A stretch of 32,663 nucleotides of DNA from an uncultured Gammaproteobacteria bacterium (GCA_913042085.1 CAJWKH010000005.1:1-32663), one strand, 5' to 3'. Positions 9,795 through 18,549 are shown, counted from the stretch's first letter. The notes: generated from the sequence alone by a model not told the origin. Numbers and translations are program-made.

Positions 9795-9808
9795 TTGATG
9801 TAAATCAA
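9795..9808. promoter_or_regulatory. FNR box TTGATGTAAATCAA
   Basis: Exact match to TTGAT-N4-ATCAA in the divergent intergenic region upstream of the Fnr-type gene's operon. Confidence 0.82.
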
Positions 9809-9865
9809 TATTCTTTATTTAGATAAGTAGTAATTTTACATTTTCGTATTAATAAAAGAGAAGAA

Positions 9866-9994
9866 ATGAGAGAGAAATGGCAAAAAGAGGATATTTTAGC
9901 GTTAAAAAGACTGGCCATTGTAGCCTCTGTCTGTATGGGTTTTTGGATAGTATTGCTAGGGTTTTCATTATTCTTAGGAAATTTGTATGGGTAA
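9866..9994 (+). CDS. 42-aa single-TM microprotein: MREKWQKEDILALKRLAIVASVCMGFWIVLLGFSLFLGNLYG
   Basis: Hand translation; basic/charged N-term plus one TM helix; overlaps next ORF by 8 nt; not in ORF track. Confidence 0.65.
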   Translation: MREKWQKEDILALKRLAIVASVCMGFWIVLLGFSLFLGNLYG

Positions 9995-10157
9995 GGTTGA
10001 TAAAAAGGAGCTAGAATTAAAATTAAGAGCCTCTAAACTACGCCTTTATAAATTGGAAGACGAGCATGGACTGAATTTTTGGACTGGAAGTAAAAGGGAT
10101 ATTGATGCCTTAAAGGCAGAGATCTACGATTTAGAAGAAATAATAAAAGAATTATGA
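9987..10157 (+). CDS. 56-aa charged, helical microprotein: MGKVDKKELELKLRASKLRLYKLEDEHGLNFWTGSKRDIDALKAEIYDLEEIIKEL
   Basis: Hand translation; overlaps the upstream ORF (8 nt) and the Fnr-type gene start (ATGA, 4 nt); not in ORF track. Confidence 0.65.
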   Translation: MGKVDKKELELKLRASKLRLYKLEDEHGLNFWTGSKRDIDALKAEIYDLEEIIKEL

Positions 10158-10894
10158 TGTTAGAACTTAAAGAAGTATCAAATATTAAACAAGCGCCTCC
10201 TCTTTGTAAGGTCTGTAGTTACAAACATATGTGCATGCCAGAGAAGATAGTTAATGAGATTTTAATCAATGAAAATGTGAATGAAATTGTGAGAACTATC
10301 TCTCTACAAAAATCTTTTAACAAAGGAGAGATGATTTATAGCCAAGGTGACAGCTTTTCATCGATTTATGTTGTTAGGTCTGGATGCGTGCAAACTTACA
10401 GTTTAGACGAAAAAGGTGAAGAGTTAGTAGAGGGCATCTTTTACCCAGGAGAATTTTTAGCACTTGATTGTATTTCTTTTAAGAGGTATTCACACTTTGC
10501 TTTAGCTAGAGAAAACTCTGATCTGTGTAAAATAAACTATCATGAATTAGAGGTTTTATCTAGAGAAGAACCTGATATGGCGCTTCACATAAGTAAAGCT
10601 ATAAGCAGTCAACTTTCTAAACAATTAAAGTGGAGCCAAACAATTTCTAATGGCGACATTAAAAAGAGGCTATGCTCTTGGTTAATTATCATTAGTTCTA
10701 AATTGAAGGTTTCTAAAGAAAATTCTTTCAAATTCACTCTCCCTATTAATCATTATGAAATAGCTAAAATGCTGAGGATGAGGCCAGAAAGTCTCAGCAG
10801 AATAATAAAGGAATTAAATAAGGAAGACTTTATAAAAGTTTCAAATAAAGAATGTCATATAAAAGATTTAAACTCTCTTATATCTGCCATTTAG
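10154..10894 (+). CDS. fnr: Crp/Fnr family regulator, Fnr type with predicted 4Fe-4S cluster ligands
   Basis: CKVCSYKHMC (C-x2-C-x5-C) plus ENSDLC matching the fourth FNR Cys; HTH recognition helix ESLSR (ExxSR). Confidence 0.9.
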   Translation: MMLELKEVSNIKQAPPLCKVCSYKHMCMPEKIVNEILINENVNEIVRTISLQKSFNKGEMIYSQGDSFSSIYVVRSGCVQTYSLDEKGEELVEGIFYPGEFLALDCISFKRYSHFALARENSDLCKINYHELEVLSREEPDMALHISKAISSQLSKQLKWSQTISNGDIKKRLCSWLIIISSKLKVSKENSFKFTLPINHYEIAKMLRMRPESLSRIIKELNKEDFIKVSNKECHIKDLNSLISAI

Positions 10895-10909
10895 TCCCTT
10901 ACGTCAAAT

Positions 10910-10933
10910 AAGTTTATTTTTATTTTTAAACTT
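10910..10933 (+). other. Hairpin AAGTTTA-N10-TAAACTT downstream of the fnr gene (possible weak terminator)
   Basis: Perfect 7-bp inverted repeat, T-rich loop; no T-tract after the stem. Confidence 0.35.
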
Positions 10934-10960
10934 GGGTATACTTAATTCTTTGAGGAAATT

Positions 10961-12595
10961 ATGAAATACGATCTTTTAATTAAGAACGGAACGATAGTAG
11001 ATGGAACAGGCTCTGATGCCTATTCTGGAGACATTTCAATCAAAGATGGACTTATAACTGAAATCGGCGAAGTGAGTGGTGAAGCCGCTGAGATTATAGA
11101 CGCTGAAGGAAGAACGGTATCACCTGGTTTTGTTGATATACATACTCATCTGGACGCACAAATTGGCTGGGACCCTGAAATGACTCCTATTTGCTGGCAT
11201 GGTGTCACCACAGCCTTGATTGGAAACTGTGGCCTCACTTTTGCTCCTTGCAAGCCTGAAGATGTCGAAGTTCTCGCTGGCATGATGGAAACGGTGGAGG
11301 ATATTCCAAAACAAGCTATTCTTTCAGGACTTTCTTGGAACTGGGAGCACTATGGTCAATACCTAGACACATTGGAAGAACTAAAACCTTCTCTGAATGT
11401 TGCTGGTCTCGTGGGTCATTCTGCTGTTCGTTATTATGTCATGGGTGATCGATCTTTTGATGAGCAAGCTACAGAGGCTGAAAAGCAGCAGATGGTGGAA
11501 ATTGTAGAAAAAGCTATGAAAGACGGTGCAGTTGGATTCTCTACCAATCGTTATGAACCGCATAAGGCTCCTGATGGTCGTCCAATTCCAGGAACCTTTG
11601 CCGAGTGTTCTGAACTTGTAGAAATTGCAAAGGTTGTCGGACCTCGGGATGGTTTGATGCAACTCGTTGGTGCAGATGCTGAGGTAATGAGATCGGTTGC
11701 TGAAACAGAAGGAAGCAGGGTCTTATTTAGCTATGGTTGTTCAGGCGAAGAAGGGTCTGGAGCTATGGCTGCTAAGCATCTTAATGAAATGAACCTAGAG
11801 CGACGTAATATTACTGGCATCAGTCACACACGTGGATCTGGCTACATGTTTGGTCTTCAATCAGGTCTTCCTATACAAGGTCCAACGTGGGATGAATTAC
11901 GAGAAAAAGATTTTAACGCTAGATTGGAAGCCATCAACAATGAAACTTTTTGTAAGGTTCTAGTGGCAGAAGCGCGTGAACAGAAATCTTGTCATATCCC
12001 TCTGCAAAAAGTCTACTTTCTGGGCCTCGACGAGATTCCCGACCACAACTCTGCACAAAATCTGATCGAGTTATCTAAATCAGCTTCTGAGCACTGGTCT
12101 GAAACTTTTTTACGTCTATCAAGAGACAGTCAAGGTCGCGGTCTTTTCAACTGGCGCATGTTTGGCGGTAACCTGAAAGAACAAGGAGATCTCTTCGCCA
12201 GCGAACATCTCATTCCTGGACTTGGTGATGTCGGCGCGCATGTTTCTCAAATTATGGATGGAGGTTGGGCTAGTTTCATACTCTCTCATTATGTACGTGA
12301 GACAGGTGTATTCACGCTTCCTCAAGCTATAAAGAGAATGACAGCCGATCCGGCAGCAGTTATTGGTCTCAAGGATCGAGGTATTCTAAAAGCAGGAATG
12401 AAAGCAGACATTAATGTATTTAACCCAGAAGAGGTGAATGAGTTACAACCTGTATTAGTGAATGATTTCCCTGGTGGCGCACCGCGATACATCCAGAAGT
12501 CGCGTGGCTTCAAAGCAACGATCGTCAACGGTCAAGTCAATGTCCTTGATGGAGAACCTACTGGTGCTCGCGCAGGTCAGGTGCTTCGACATTAG
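10961..12595 (+). CDS. Amidohydrolase family protein, N-acyl-D-amino-acid deacylase (D-aminoacylase) type
   Basis: DLLIKNGTIVDGTG, SPGFVDIHTHLDAQ metal-binding HxH, GAVGFSTNR, GVFTLPQAIKRMTADPAAVIGLKDRGILKAGMKADINVF. Confidence 0.9.
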   Translation: MKYDLLIKNGTIVDGTGSDAYSGDISIKDGLITEIGEVSGEAAEIIDAEGRTVSPGFVDIHTHLDAQIGWDPEMTPICWHGVTTALIGNCGLTFAPCKPEDVEVLAGMMETVEDIPKQAILSGLSWNWEHYGQYLDTLEELKPSLNVAGLVGHSAVRYYVMGDRSFDEQATEAEKQQMVEIVEKAMKDGAVGFSTNRYEPHKAPDGRPIPGTFAECSELVEIAKVVGPRDGLMQLVGADAEVMRSVAETEGSRVLFSYGCSGEEGSGAMAAKHLNEMNLERRNITGISHTRGSGYMFGLQSGLPIQGPTWDELREKDFNARLEAINNETFCKVLVAEAREQKSCHIPLQKVYFLGLDEIPDHNSAQNLIELSKSASEHWSETFLRLSRDSQGRGLFNWRMFGGNLKEQGDLFASEHLIPGLGDVGAHVSQIMDGGWASFILSHYVRETGVFTLPQAIKRMTADPAAVIGLKDRGILKAGMKADINVFNPEEVNELQPVLVNDFPGGAPRYIQKSRGFKATIVNGQVNVLDGEPTGARAGQVLRH

Positions 12596-12693
12596 GCACT
12601 TAATTTCTTTGTTAAAAAATTGACAGTATCAGCTAATGGAGGAATCTTAGGACGCCCTGCCTGATAGAAATTAGTAGACTCAAAATCATAGGT
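12592..12693 (-). pseudogene. Possible C-terminal remnant of a truncated gene: (T)YDFESTNFYQAGRPKIPPLADTVNFLTKKLSA*
   Basis: Protein-like 32-33 codon open stretch without a start codon, closed upstream by an in-frame stop; overlaps the amidohydrolase stop codon. Confidence 0.25.
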
Positions 12694-12706
12694 TTATAAT
12701 GAGTGT

Positions 12707-14254
12707 ATGAATTCTGCTGATGCTCTACTAAAGACTTTGATAGCCAATGGTCTAGAAGTTGTTTTTGCTAATCCAGGAACCTCAGAAATGCATCTGGTTG
12801 CAGCTATAGATCACCATCCCGAAGTAAGGCCTGTGCTAGGTTTATTTGAAGGTGTGGTCACAGGTGCTGCAGACGGGTACGCGAGAATGTCTGGTAAAGC
12901 TGCCGCCAATTTACTCCATCTAGGTCCAGGTTTTGGCAATGGATTTGCTAACACACATAACGCAAAGAAAGCTAGAACGCCGATGTTAAATATAGTTGGC
13001 GACCATGCAACTTACCATCTGCAATATGATGCTCCATTAACTTCTGATTTAGATGGACTCGCTAAAGCCAGTTCTGACTGGGTTGGAAGAAGTTCTACGC
13101 CCGATGACTTAAGTCAACTAGGATCAGAAGCATGGCAAGCTTCGCACAAATTCCCAGGTCAAATTGCCACCATGCTTGTTCCTGCTGACTGTGCATGGGG
13201 AGAGACAGACAATATAGGATCTAAGCTAGATATAGAAGGACCCCTTAAAGTTGACGACAAATTAATTGATAAAGCTTTTGAAGCTCTTTCTTCAGATAAA
13301 AATTCTATGCTTTATTTAGGTGGTAACTTCTTGGATGAAGAATCGGTTACTTTGGCAGGAAAAATAGCTTCTGCTTGTGGATGCAGACTGGCAACAGATA
13401 CTTTCGTTAAAAGACATAGAAGAGGGGCTGGGCTTACAAAAGTTGAGCCTATTCCTTATTTTGCTGAACTGGCTGAAGAGTTCTTAAGCGGTGTAGAATC
13501 CATAGTGTTTATTGGAACAAAACCGCCCGTTTCTTTTTTTGCCTACCCAGGTAAGAAAAGTTTTCTTTCTCCTGAAGGTGCAGATCTTATTGAAGTGGCT
13601 TCTCCATTTGAAGATGGAAAATATGCTCTAAATGCCCTCAATGACATGTTCAAGGGATCAAAAATTGATAATCATTTAATTCCTGACGGCAAAATAGATA
13701 TGCCTACTTCTGGTGACTTGAGTCCTGAAAATTTAGGTGCCCTATTTACCGGATTGCTACCCGAAGAAGCTATTGTTTCAGATGAAGCTGCAACTTCAGG
13801 TTTTTTTGTTACCCCACATGCCTGGAATGCAAAACCTTTAGATTGGTTAGCATTAACAGGAGGATCCATAGGACAAGGTCTTCCTCTAGCAACAGGTGCG
13901 GCCATCGCTTCACCCGACAGACCTGTAATCTGTTTGCACGGTGATGGTGGAGCAATGTACACAATACAATCTTTATGGACTCAGGCCAGAGAAAGCCTGA
14001 ATGTAACTAACATTATTTTTTCTAATCGTGCTTACGCAATATTAAAAGTTGAACTAGAAAGAGTTGGAGCTCTAGGAACAGGTGATAGAGCTACTTCTAT
14101 GTTTTCCTTAGATAATCCAGAAATAAATTGGGTTTCTCTTGCGGAGTCTTTAGGGGTTCCAGCTAAAAGGACTTTAACTGTTGAACAATTTCAAAAAGCT
14201 TTTTCTGATGGAATTAGTTCTGACGGTCCAAGCTTAATTGAAATAGTAATTTAG
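12707..14254 (+). CDS. TPP-dependent enzyme, acetolactate synthase large subunit / benzoylformate decarboxylase-like
   Basis: FANPGTSEMHLVAAID, catalytic Glu in LFEGVVTGAADGYARM, TPP motif GDGGAMYTIQSLWTQARESLNVTNIIFSN. Confidence 0.9.
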   Translation: MNSADALLKTLIANGLEVVFANPGTSEMHLVAAIDHHPEVRPVLGLFEGVVTGAADGYARMSGKAAANLLHLGPGFGNGFANTHNAKKARTPMLNIVGDHATYHLQYDAPLTSDLDGLAKASSDWVGRSSTPDDLSQLGSEAWQASHKFPGQIATMLVPADCAWGETDNIGSKLDIEGPLKVDDKLIDKAFEALSSDKNSMLYLGGNFLDEESVTLAGKIASACGCRLATDTFVKRHRRGAGLTKVEPIPYFAELAEEFLSGVESIVFIGTKPPVSFFAYPGKKSFLSPEGADLIEVASPFEDGKYALNALNDMFKGSKIDNHLIPDGKIDMPTSGDLSPENLGALFTGLLPEEAIVSDEAATSGFFVTPHAWNAKPLDWLALTGGSIGQGLPLATGAAIASPDRPVICLHGDGGAMYTIQSLWTQARESLNVTNIIFSNRAYAILKVELERVGALGTGDRATSMFSLDNPEINWVSLAESLGVPAKRTLTVEQFQKAFSDGISSDGPSLIEIVI

Positions 14255-14262
14255 CCTATTAA

Positions 14263-14922
14263 CTATTTATTTAAAAAAACCGCCCAATCTTCTACTGGTC
14301 TTCTTGTGGTTCTAAGTTCATTAACCTTTTCAGATTCATCCTGATAACCTATGGCCATGCCACAAAAAAGCATTAACTCGTCTGGTGCTTCAACAAAGGC
14401 GGTTACGCTCTCTTGTTTCATGGCCCAGGCTTCTTGAGGACAAGTATCTAGTCCCGCTTCTCTAGCTAGCAACATGAATGTTTGAAGAAACATACCCAAA
14501 TCAGACCATTGTGGTCTGCCCATTTGCCTGTCTACAAAACAAAAGAAAGCTGCGGGAGCGCCAAAAAACTCATAGTTCTTTAATACTTGCTTAAACCTTT
14601 CCTCTTTGTCTTCTCTAGCTATCCCAAGTAAAGAATACATGTCGTCAGCAACTTCATATCTAGAAGTCTTGTATGGCTCTTTAAGGTTTTCGGGATAAAT
14701 TGCATAAGCAGGTGTCTCTGGTTCGGTCCATTCAGACTGAAATTTATGGAAACTATTCATTGTGTCGCCGTTAATCACGTAAATTTGCCAAGGTTGTAAA
14801 TTTCCTCCGGAGGCGGAACGAGAAGTTTTCTCTAAGAGCTCTTTAATTAATGAGTCATCTACAGCTTTATCTAAAAAAGCCCTTATTGATTTCCTAGAAT
14901 CGACAGCTTCACTTACATCCAT
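14263..14922 (-). CDS. Nitroreductase family protein (FMN-dependent)
   Basis: SRKSIRAFLDKAVDDSLIKELLEKTSRSASGGNLQPWQIYVI; GLDTCPQEAWA; FCGMAIGYQDE. Confidence 0.92.
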   Translation of the reverse strand: MDVSEAVDSRKSIRAFLDKAVDDSLIKELLEKTSRSASGGNLQPWQIYVINGDTMNSFHKFQSEWTEPETPAYAIYPENLKEPYKTSRYEVADDMYSLLGIAREDKEERFKQVLKNYEFFGAPAAFFCFVDRQMGRPQWSDLGMFLQTFMLLAREAGLDTCPQEAWAMKQESVTAFVEAPDELMLFCGMAIGYQDESEKVNELRTTRRPVEDWAVFLNK

Positions 14923-14936
14923 GATTCCTACCCTTT

Positions 14937-16565
14937 TTAACCCAATTCCTTTTCTGCTGTTTCTTTAGCCCACTTATAATTTGCCTTTCCGTTCGGAGCT
15001 CTCATTACCTCTGGAACAAATAAAACTTGCTTGGGTAACTTATAGCCAGCTAAATGCTCTCTCGTGAAAGCAATTAAATCTTGTTCTTCAATTTGATTTT
15101 CATCTTGAAAAGAAGCTAAAGCAACAACTCTTTGGCCAAATCTATCGTCTTTTAGTCCTACTACTAAACAATCAAAAATATTAGGGTTCCTTTTTACAGC
15201 CTCCTCTACCTCTTCAGGATAAACCTTTTCTCCTGCTGTATTTATGCAATTGCTGCCCCTTCCTAAGAGAGTTATTGTTCCGTCTGCTTCCACAGTTGCA
15301 TAGTCACCTGGAAAACTATATCTCACCCCTTCAAATTCCTTAAAGGTTTCGGCTGACTTCTTTTCGTCTTTAAAATAACCTAAAGGAACTAAGCCACTTG
15401 TTCCAATTTTCCCCATTTTTCCTGAGCCAGCCTCTACATGCTCTCCTTCATCAGTTATAACAATTACTCCAGGGTTTAAAACAAACTTAGCAGTTGGAGC
15501 TGGAGCATCTCTTGATGCTACTGAAGAGCCCATACCGCCTTCAGTAGATCCCATAGCATCTACTAAAACCATGTCATTGTGCTTCAGTAATCCATCTTTG
15601 ACTTCAGAGCTCCACATAACGCCGCTAGAGATAATGTTGTTAACTGATTCAAGGTTATACGGGGCACCCTCATTACTTGCTTTATCCAATGCGTCCAACA
15701 TAGGCTTAGCGAAAGCATCTCCAACTATTACAAGATTATTTGCTTTTCTTCTTTCTGTTTCCTTAAATAACAAATCTGGATCAAACCCTAGTTGAGGAAT
15801 AGTCACTACGCACCCTCCAGCAAGCAGAGGGATCATTGCTCCAAGCCACATACCTGTTCCATGCATCAATGGGCAGGCTGGAATGCTTACAGGCAGATTA
15901 TTGGATTCTGCATTTTCCTTGATTGCCTTGGATAAGGCTTCTATTTCGACTTTTTCTTGAATAGGAATCATGCCCCAAGCTCCTGCGGTGTTAAGCATCG
16001 CACTAAGATGTCCTTCATGTTGATACATAACCCCTTTTGGCATGCCAGTTGTACCTCCCGTGTATAGCATATAAATGTTTTCGCCCGATCTTTCTATTCT
16101 CTCCATTGGAGAATTGTTCTGAATAATGCTTTCATAATCTAATGAAAAATCTGGCATATCTGAAGAGCCATCATCAACCTGTACGAAAACTTTGACTTTA
16201 GAAAGCTTGTCTTTTATTGCAAGAACTTGTTCTGCATAACAGCCCTGATAAAACAAGGCTTCAGAATCTGAGTTGTCTAATAAATAAACTAGTTCTTCTT
16301 CTTTGTATCGATAATTTACATTAATTGGTACGCCTTTAATTTTAAATACAGCGTATTGAGCTTCTAAATACTCGTTTGAGTTATGTAAATAAAGACCAAC
16401 TTTGGAATCATCCCCAAGACCGTTCTTATCTAATAATGCAGCTAGCTTAGCGGCTCTATCATCAAAATCCTTCCAACTTACCTCGTTATCTCCACAAATT
16501 AGTGCTATTTCATTAGGTATGGCGTCTGCATTTTTTTCCCAGACTGAAGCGTATTGTATTTCCAT
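14937..16565 (-). CDS. Acyl-CoA synthetase (AMP-forming, FadD-like)
   Basis: YTGGTTGMPKGVMYQHEG P-loop, GRGSNCINTAGEKVYPEEVEEAV, C-terminal PNGKANYKWAK. Confidence 0.93.
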   Translation of the reverse strand: MEIQYASVWEKNADAIPNEIALICGDNEVSWKDFDDRAAKLAALLDKNGLGDDSKVGLYLHNSNEYLEAQYAVFKIKGVPINVNYRYKEEELVYLLDNSDSEALFYQGCYAEQVLAIKDKLSKVKVFVQVDDGSSDMPDFSLDYESIIQNNSPMERIERSGENIYMLYTGGTTGMPKGVMYQHEGHLSAMLNTAGAWGMIPIQEKVEIEALSKAIKENAESNNLPVSIPACPLMHGTGMWLGAMIPLLAGGCVVTIPQLGFDPDLLFKETERRKANNLVIVGDAFAKPMLDALDKASNEGAPYNLESVNNIISSGVMWSSEVKDGLLKHNDMVLVDAMGSTEGGMGSSVASRDAPAPTAKFVLNPGVIVITDEGEHVEAGSGKMGKIGTSGLVPLGYFKDEKKSAETFKEFEGVRYSFPGDYATVEADGTITLLGRGSNCINTAGEKVYPEEVEEAVKRNPNIFDCLVVGLKDDRFGQRVVALASFQDENQIEEQDLIAFTREHLAGYKLPKQVLFVPEVMRAPNGKANYKWAKETAEKELG

Positions 16566-16579
16566 ATAAACTTTCCTTA

Positions 16580-17941
16580 TTAATCTTTACTTATCCAACT
16601 CCCATGTGCTCCATTTGGAACTCTTTGAGGTGCATATATTTCTGCAACTGGATCAGATTCAAAATCTTGGGAATTTATTACTAAGAGCTTTGATCGATCG
16701 GTCTCTGCCTCGTAAGCTAGACTAACAACCCATCCATCATCTTCCGTAGAGTCAGGGCTTCGCGGAACAAATAAAGCCTCTCCACCAGTGACATTCTCTC
16801 CTAAATCGTGAGTTAACCTCTTGTTTTTGGTTAAATCATATTTTAATAAATATCTTCCTATTGTTAATGAATCGGCCTCGGTATCTAAAGTTGTGCAATA
16901 ACCGTAGTCATTCTTAAAACCGATTCTTCGATCGTCCACTCTTGGGAAATCACAAGGAGCATCATCTATTTGTTCTTCTTTAACAACTCCTAGCTCTAGA
17001 TCAATTGTCCACTTCCAAAGTCTTGCTACAGTTGTGTCTCCTCCATATATATCTTGAAACCCTCCAACCATTGCTTCTTCCTGCCTGCAAACATACAAGA
17101 TAATTTTATTACCTTCTTCATAAGAGTTGAGAGGGTGAAAAACGTAACAGGGATCAATATCAAACCATTTTACGTCAGAATTAGAGCCCTCTCTTGGCAT
17201 TACACCCAATCTAGCTCCAAACTCAGGTTTAAATCCGAAAGGCGATCCAGTTTCTACAGCAAGATTCATATCAGAAATAATAGGTAAATCCATAAACACA
17301 ACATGATTTTCTGTAATATTCCAATCATGCATCATCACGGCTCTTGGCAATTCAATAGGTTCAATTTGAACTAATTTACCTTCTGGGTTTGCTCTGTAGT
17401 AGGTCAGATAGGATTCTGACATCATGGAATAAGAGAAAAATAAAAGCTCTCCTGTCTTGGGACAGATTCTAGGGTGAGCTGTCATTGCTCCTTTAAGTTT
17501 TCCAGAAAAGTCGTATGCGCCTTTTGTTTCTAGATTTTCATCAACTTCCCAAGGAAGATGTGCTTCCTCTAAGGCCAAAAATTTATCAGCATGCTTAATG
17601 ATGTGAGTATTAGCAGGAGAAGCGCTTAAATCTCCAAAAGAACTAATGATATCAAGATCATTTTCATAATATGGGGTTCTTACATATCTATTCTTATAAC
17701 TAACTTTCCCATTTTCAAAATTGAAGCCGTGGAGCATTCCGTTACCAAAAAACCAATGGTCGCTATACCCAGATCTTGGGTTCATTCCATTTCTTATATA
17801 AAGGCCATTAATTTCTTTTGGAACTTCTCCTTTTACTTCTAATTCAGAAACCGTTAATTCTTCCTTTACAGGCGCCCAATTGCCTTGAAGGTGCCATACG
17901 GTCTCATCCACGTTACTCGCATCAAATAAATTTTTAATCAT
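16580..17941 (-). CDS. Carotenoid oxygenase family (carotenoid/stilbene cleavage dioxygenase, RPE65-like)
   Basis: All four Fe-ligand His contexts visible: TAHPRICP, MHDWNIT, FHPLNSYEEG, GAHGSW; NGMNPRSG N-terminal motif. Confidence 0.92.
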   Translation of the reverse strand: MIKNLFDASNVDETVWHLQGNWAPVKEELTVSELEVKGEVPKEINGLYIRNGMNPRSGYSDHWFFGNGMLHGFNFENGKVSYKNRYVRTPYYENDLDIISSFGDLSASPANTHIIKHADKFLALEEAHLPWEVDENLETKGAYDFSGKLKGAMTAHPRICPKTGELLFFSYSMMSESYLTYYRANPEGKLVQIEPIELPRAVMMHDWNITENHVVFMDLPIISDMNLAVETGSPFGFKPEFGARLGVMPREGSNSDVKWFDIDPCYVFHPLNSYEEGNKIILYVCRQEEAMVGGFQDIYGGDTTVARLWKWTIDLELGVVKEEQIDDAPCDFPRVDDRRIGFKNDYGYCTTLDTEADSLTIGRYLLKYDLTKNKRLTHDLGENVTGGEALFVPRSPDSTEDDGWVVSLAYEAETDRSKLLVINSQDFESDPVAEIYAPQRVPNGAHGSWISKD

Positions 17942-17979
17942 GACTATCTACTCCCCTATAGACTTTACAGGATGACAGT

Positions 17980-18001
17980 TATAACAAAAAAAAGTGTTAT
18001 A
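17980..18001. promoter_or_regulatory. Inverted repeat TATAACA-N8-TGTTATA between MaoC and carotenoid oxygenase genes (candidate operator)
   Basis: Perfect 7-bp arms, 38 nt upstream of the carotenoid oxygenase start, in the only sizeable gap of the minus-strand run. Confidence 0.35.
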
Positions 18002-18014
18002 GCAAATTGATTAA

Positions 18015-18533
18015 TTAATAATCTATCTTGTCTTCTACTGCCTTTCCTTCTTTAGGTATTAAAGCAGACCTCAGAAACGAAGCAACCTCTACACCGTCTT
18101 GGTTCTTGCCAATAGTTTTAACGGTAACTATGCCTTCATCGGGTCTAGACTTAGATTCACGCTTCTCAACTACTTCAGATTCAGCGTATAAGGTATCGCC
18201 TACATATAAAGGATGTGACATTCTTATATCTGTCCAACCAAGATTGGCCACCGTCTTCTGACTTACATCACTTACGCTCATGCCTACCATTAGAGCTATA
18301 GTGAAAGGGCTTACGACCAAAGTTTTTCCAAACTCAGTTCCTTTTCCGTATTCTTCATCAATGTGTAGCGGATGCTGATTCATTGTCAATAAAGTAAACC
18401 AGATGTTATCTGTTTGGGTTATTGTTCTTCCTGGTCTATGTTCATAAACATCTCCCACGACAAACTCTTCGTAGTATCTTCCAAAAGTTTCTCTATATCT
18501 CCCTGGTGAAATTTCCTTTACCTTTTTTACCAT
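18015..18533 (-). CDS. MaoC family dehydratase (mesaconyl-/itaconyl-CoA hydratase-like)
   Basis: Hot-dog hydratase motif DNIWFTLLTMNQHPLHIDEEYG, GTEFGKTLVVSPFTIALMVGMSV, HPLYVGDTLYAESEV. Confidence 0.9.
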   Translation of the reverse strand: MVKKVKEISPGRYRETFGRYYEEFVVGDVYEHRPGRTITQTDNIWFTLLTMNQHPLHIDEEYGKGTEFGKTLVVSPFTIALMVGMSVSDVSQKTVANLGWTDIRMSHPLYVGDTLYAESEVVEKRESKSRPDEGIVTVKTIGKNQDGVEVASFLRSALIPKEGKAVEDKIDY

Positions 18534-18549
18534 TGTCTTCTCCTAAATG

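Noticed and set aside
8989-10160. tRNA-Arg as attachment site of a genomic island
   Set aside because: No duplicated tRNA 3' end (GGTTCAAATCCTGTCTAGCCC) noticed downstream and no integrase adjacent.
13672-13962. 96-aa minus-strand ORF within the TPP enzyme gene
   Set aside because: Antisense to a strongly supported CDS covering the TPP-binding motif.
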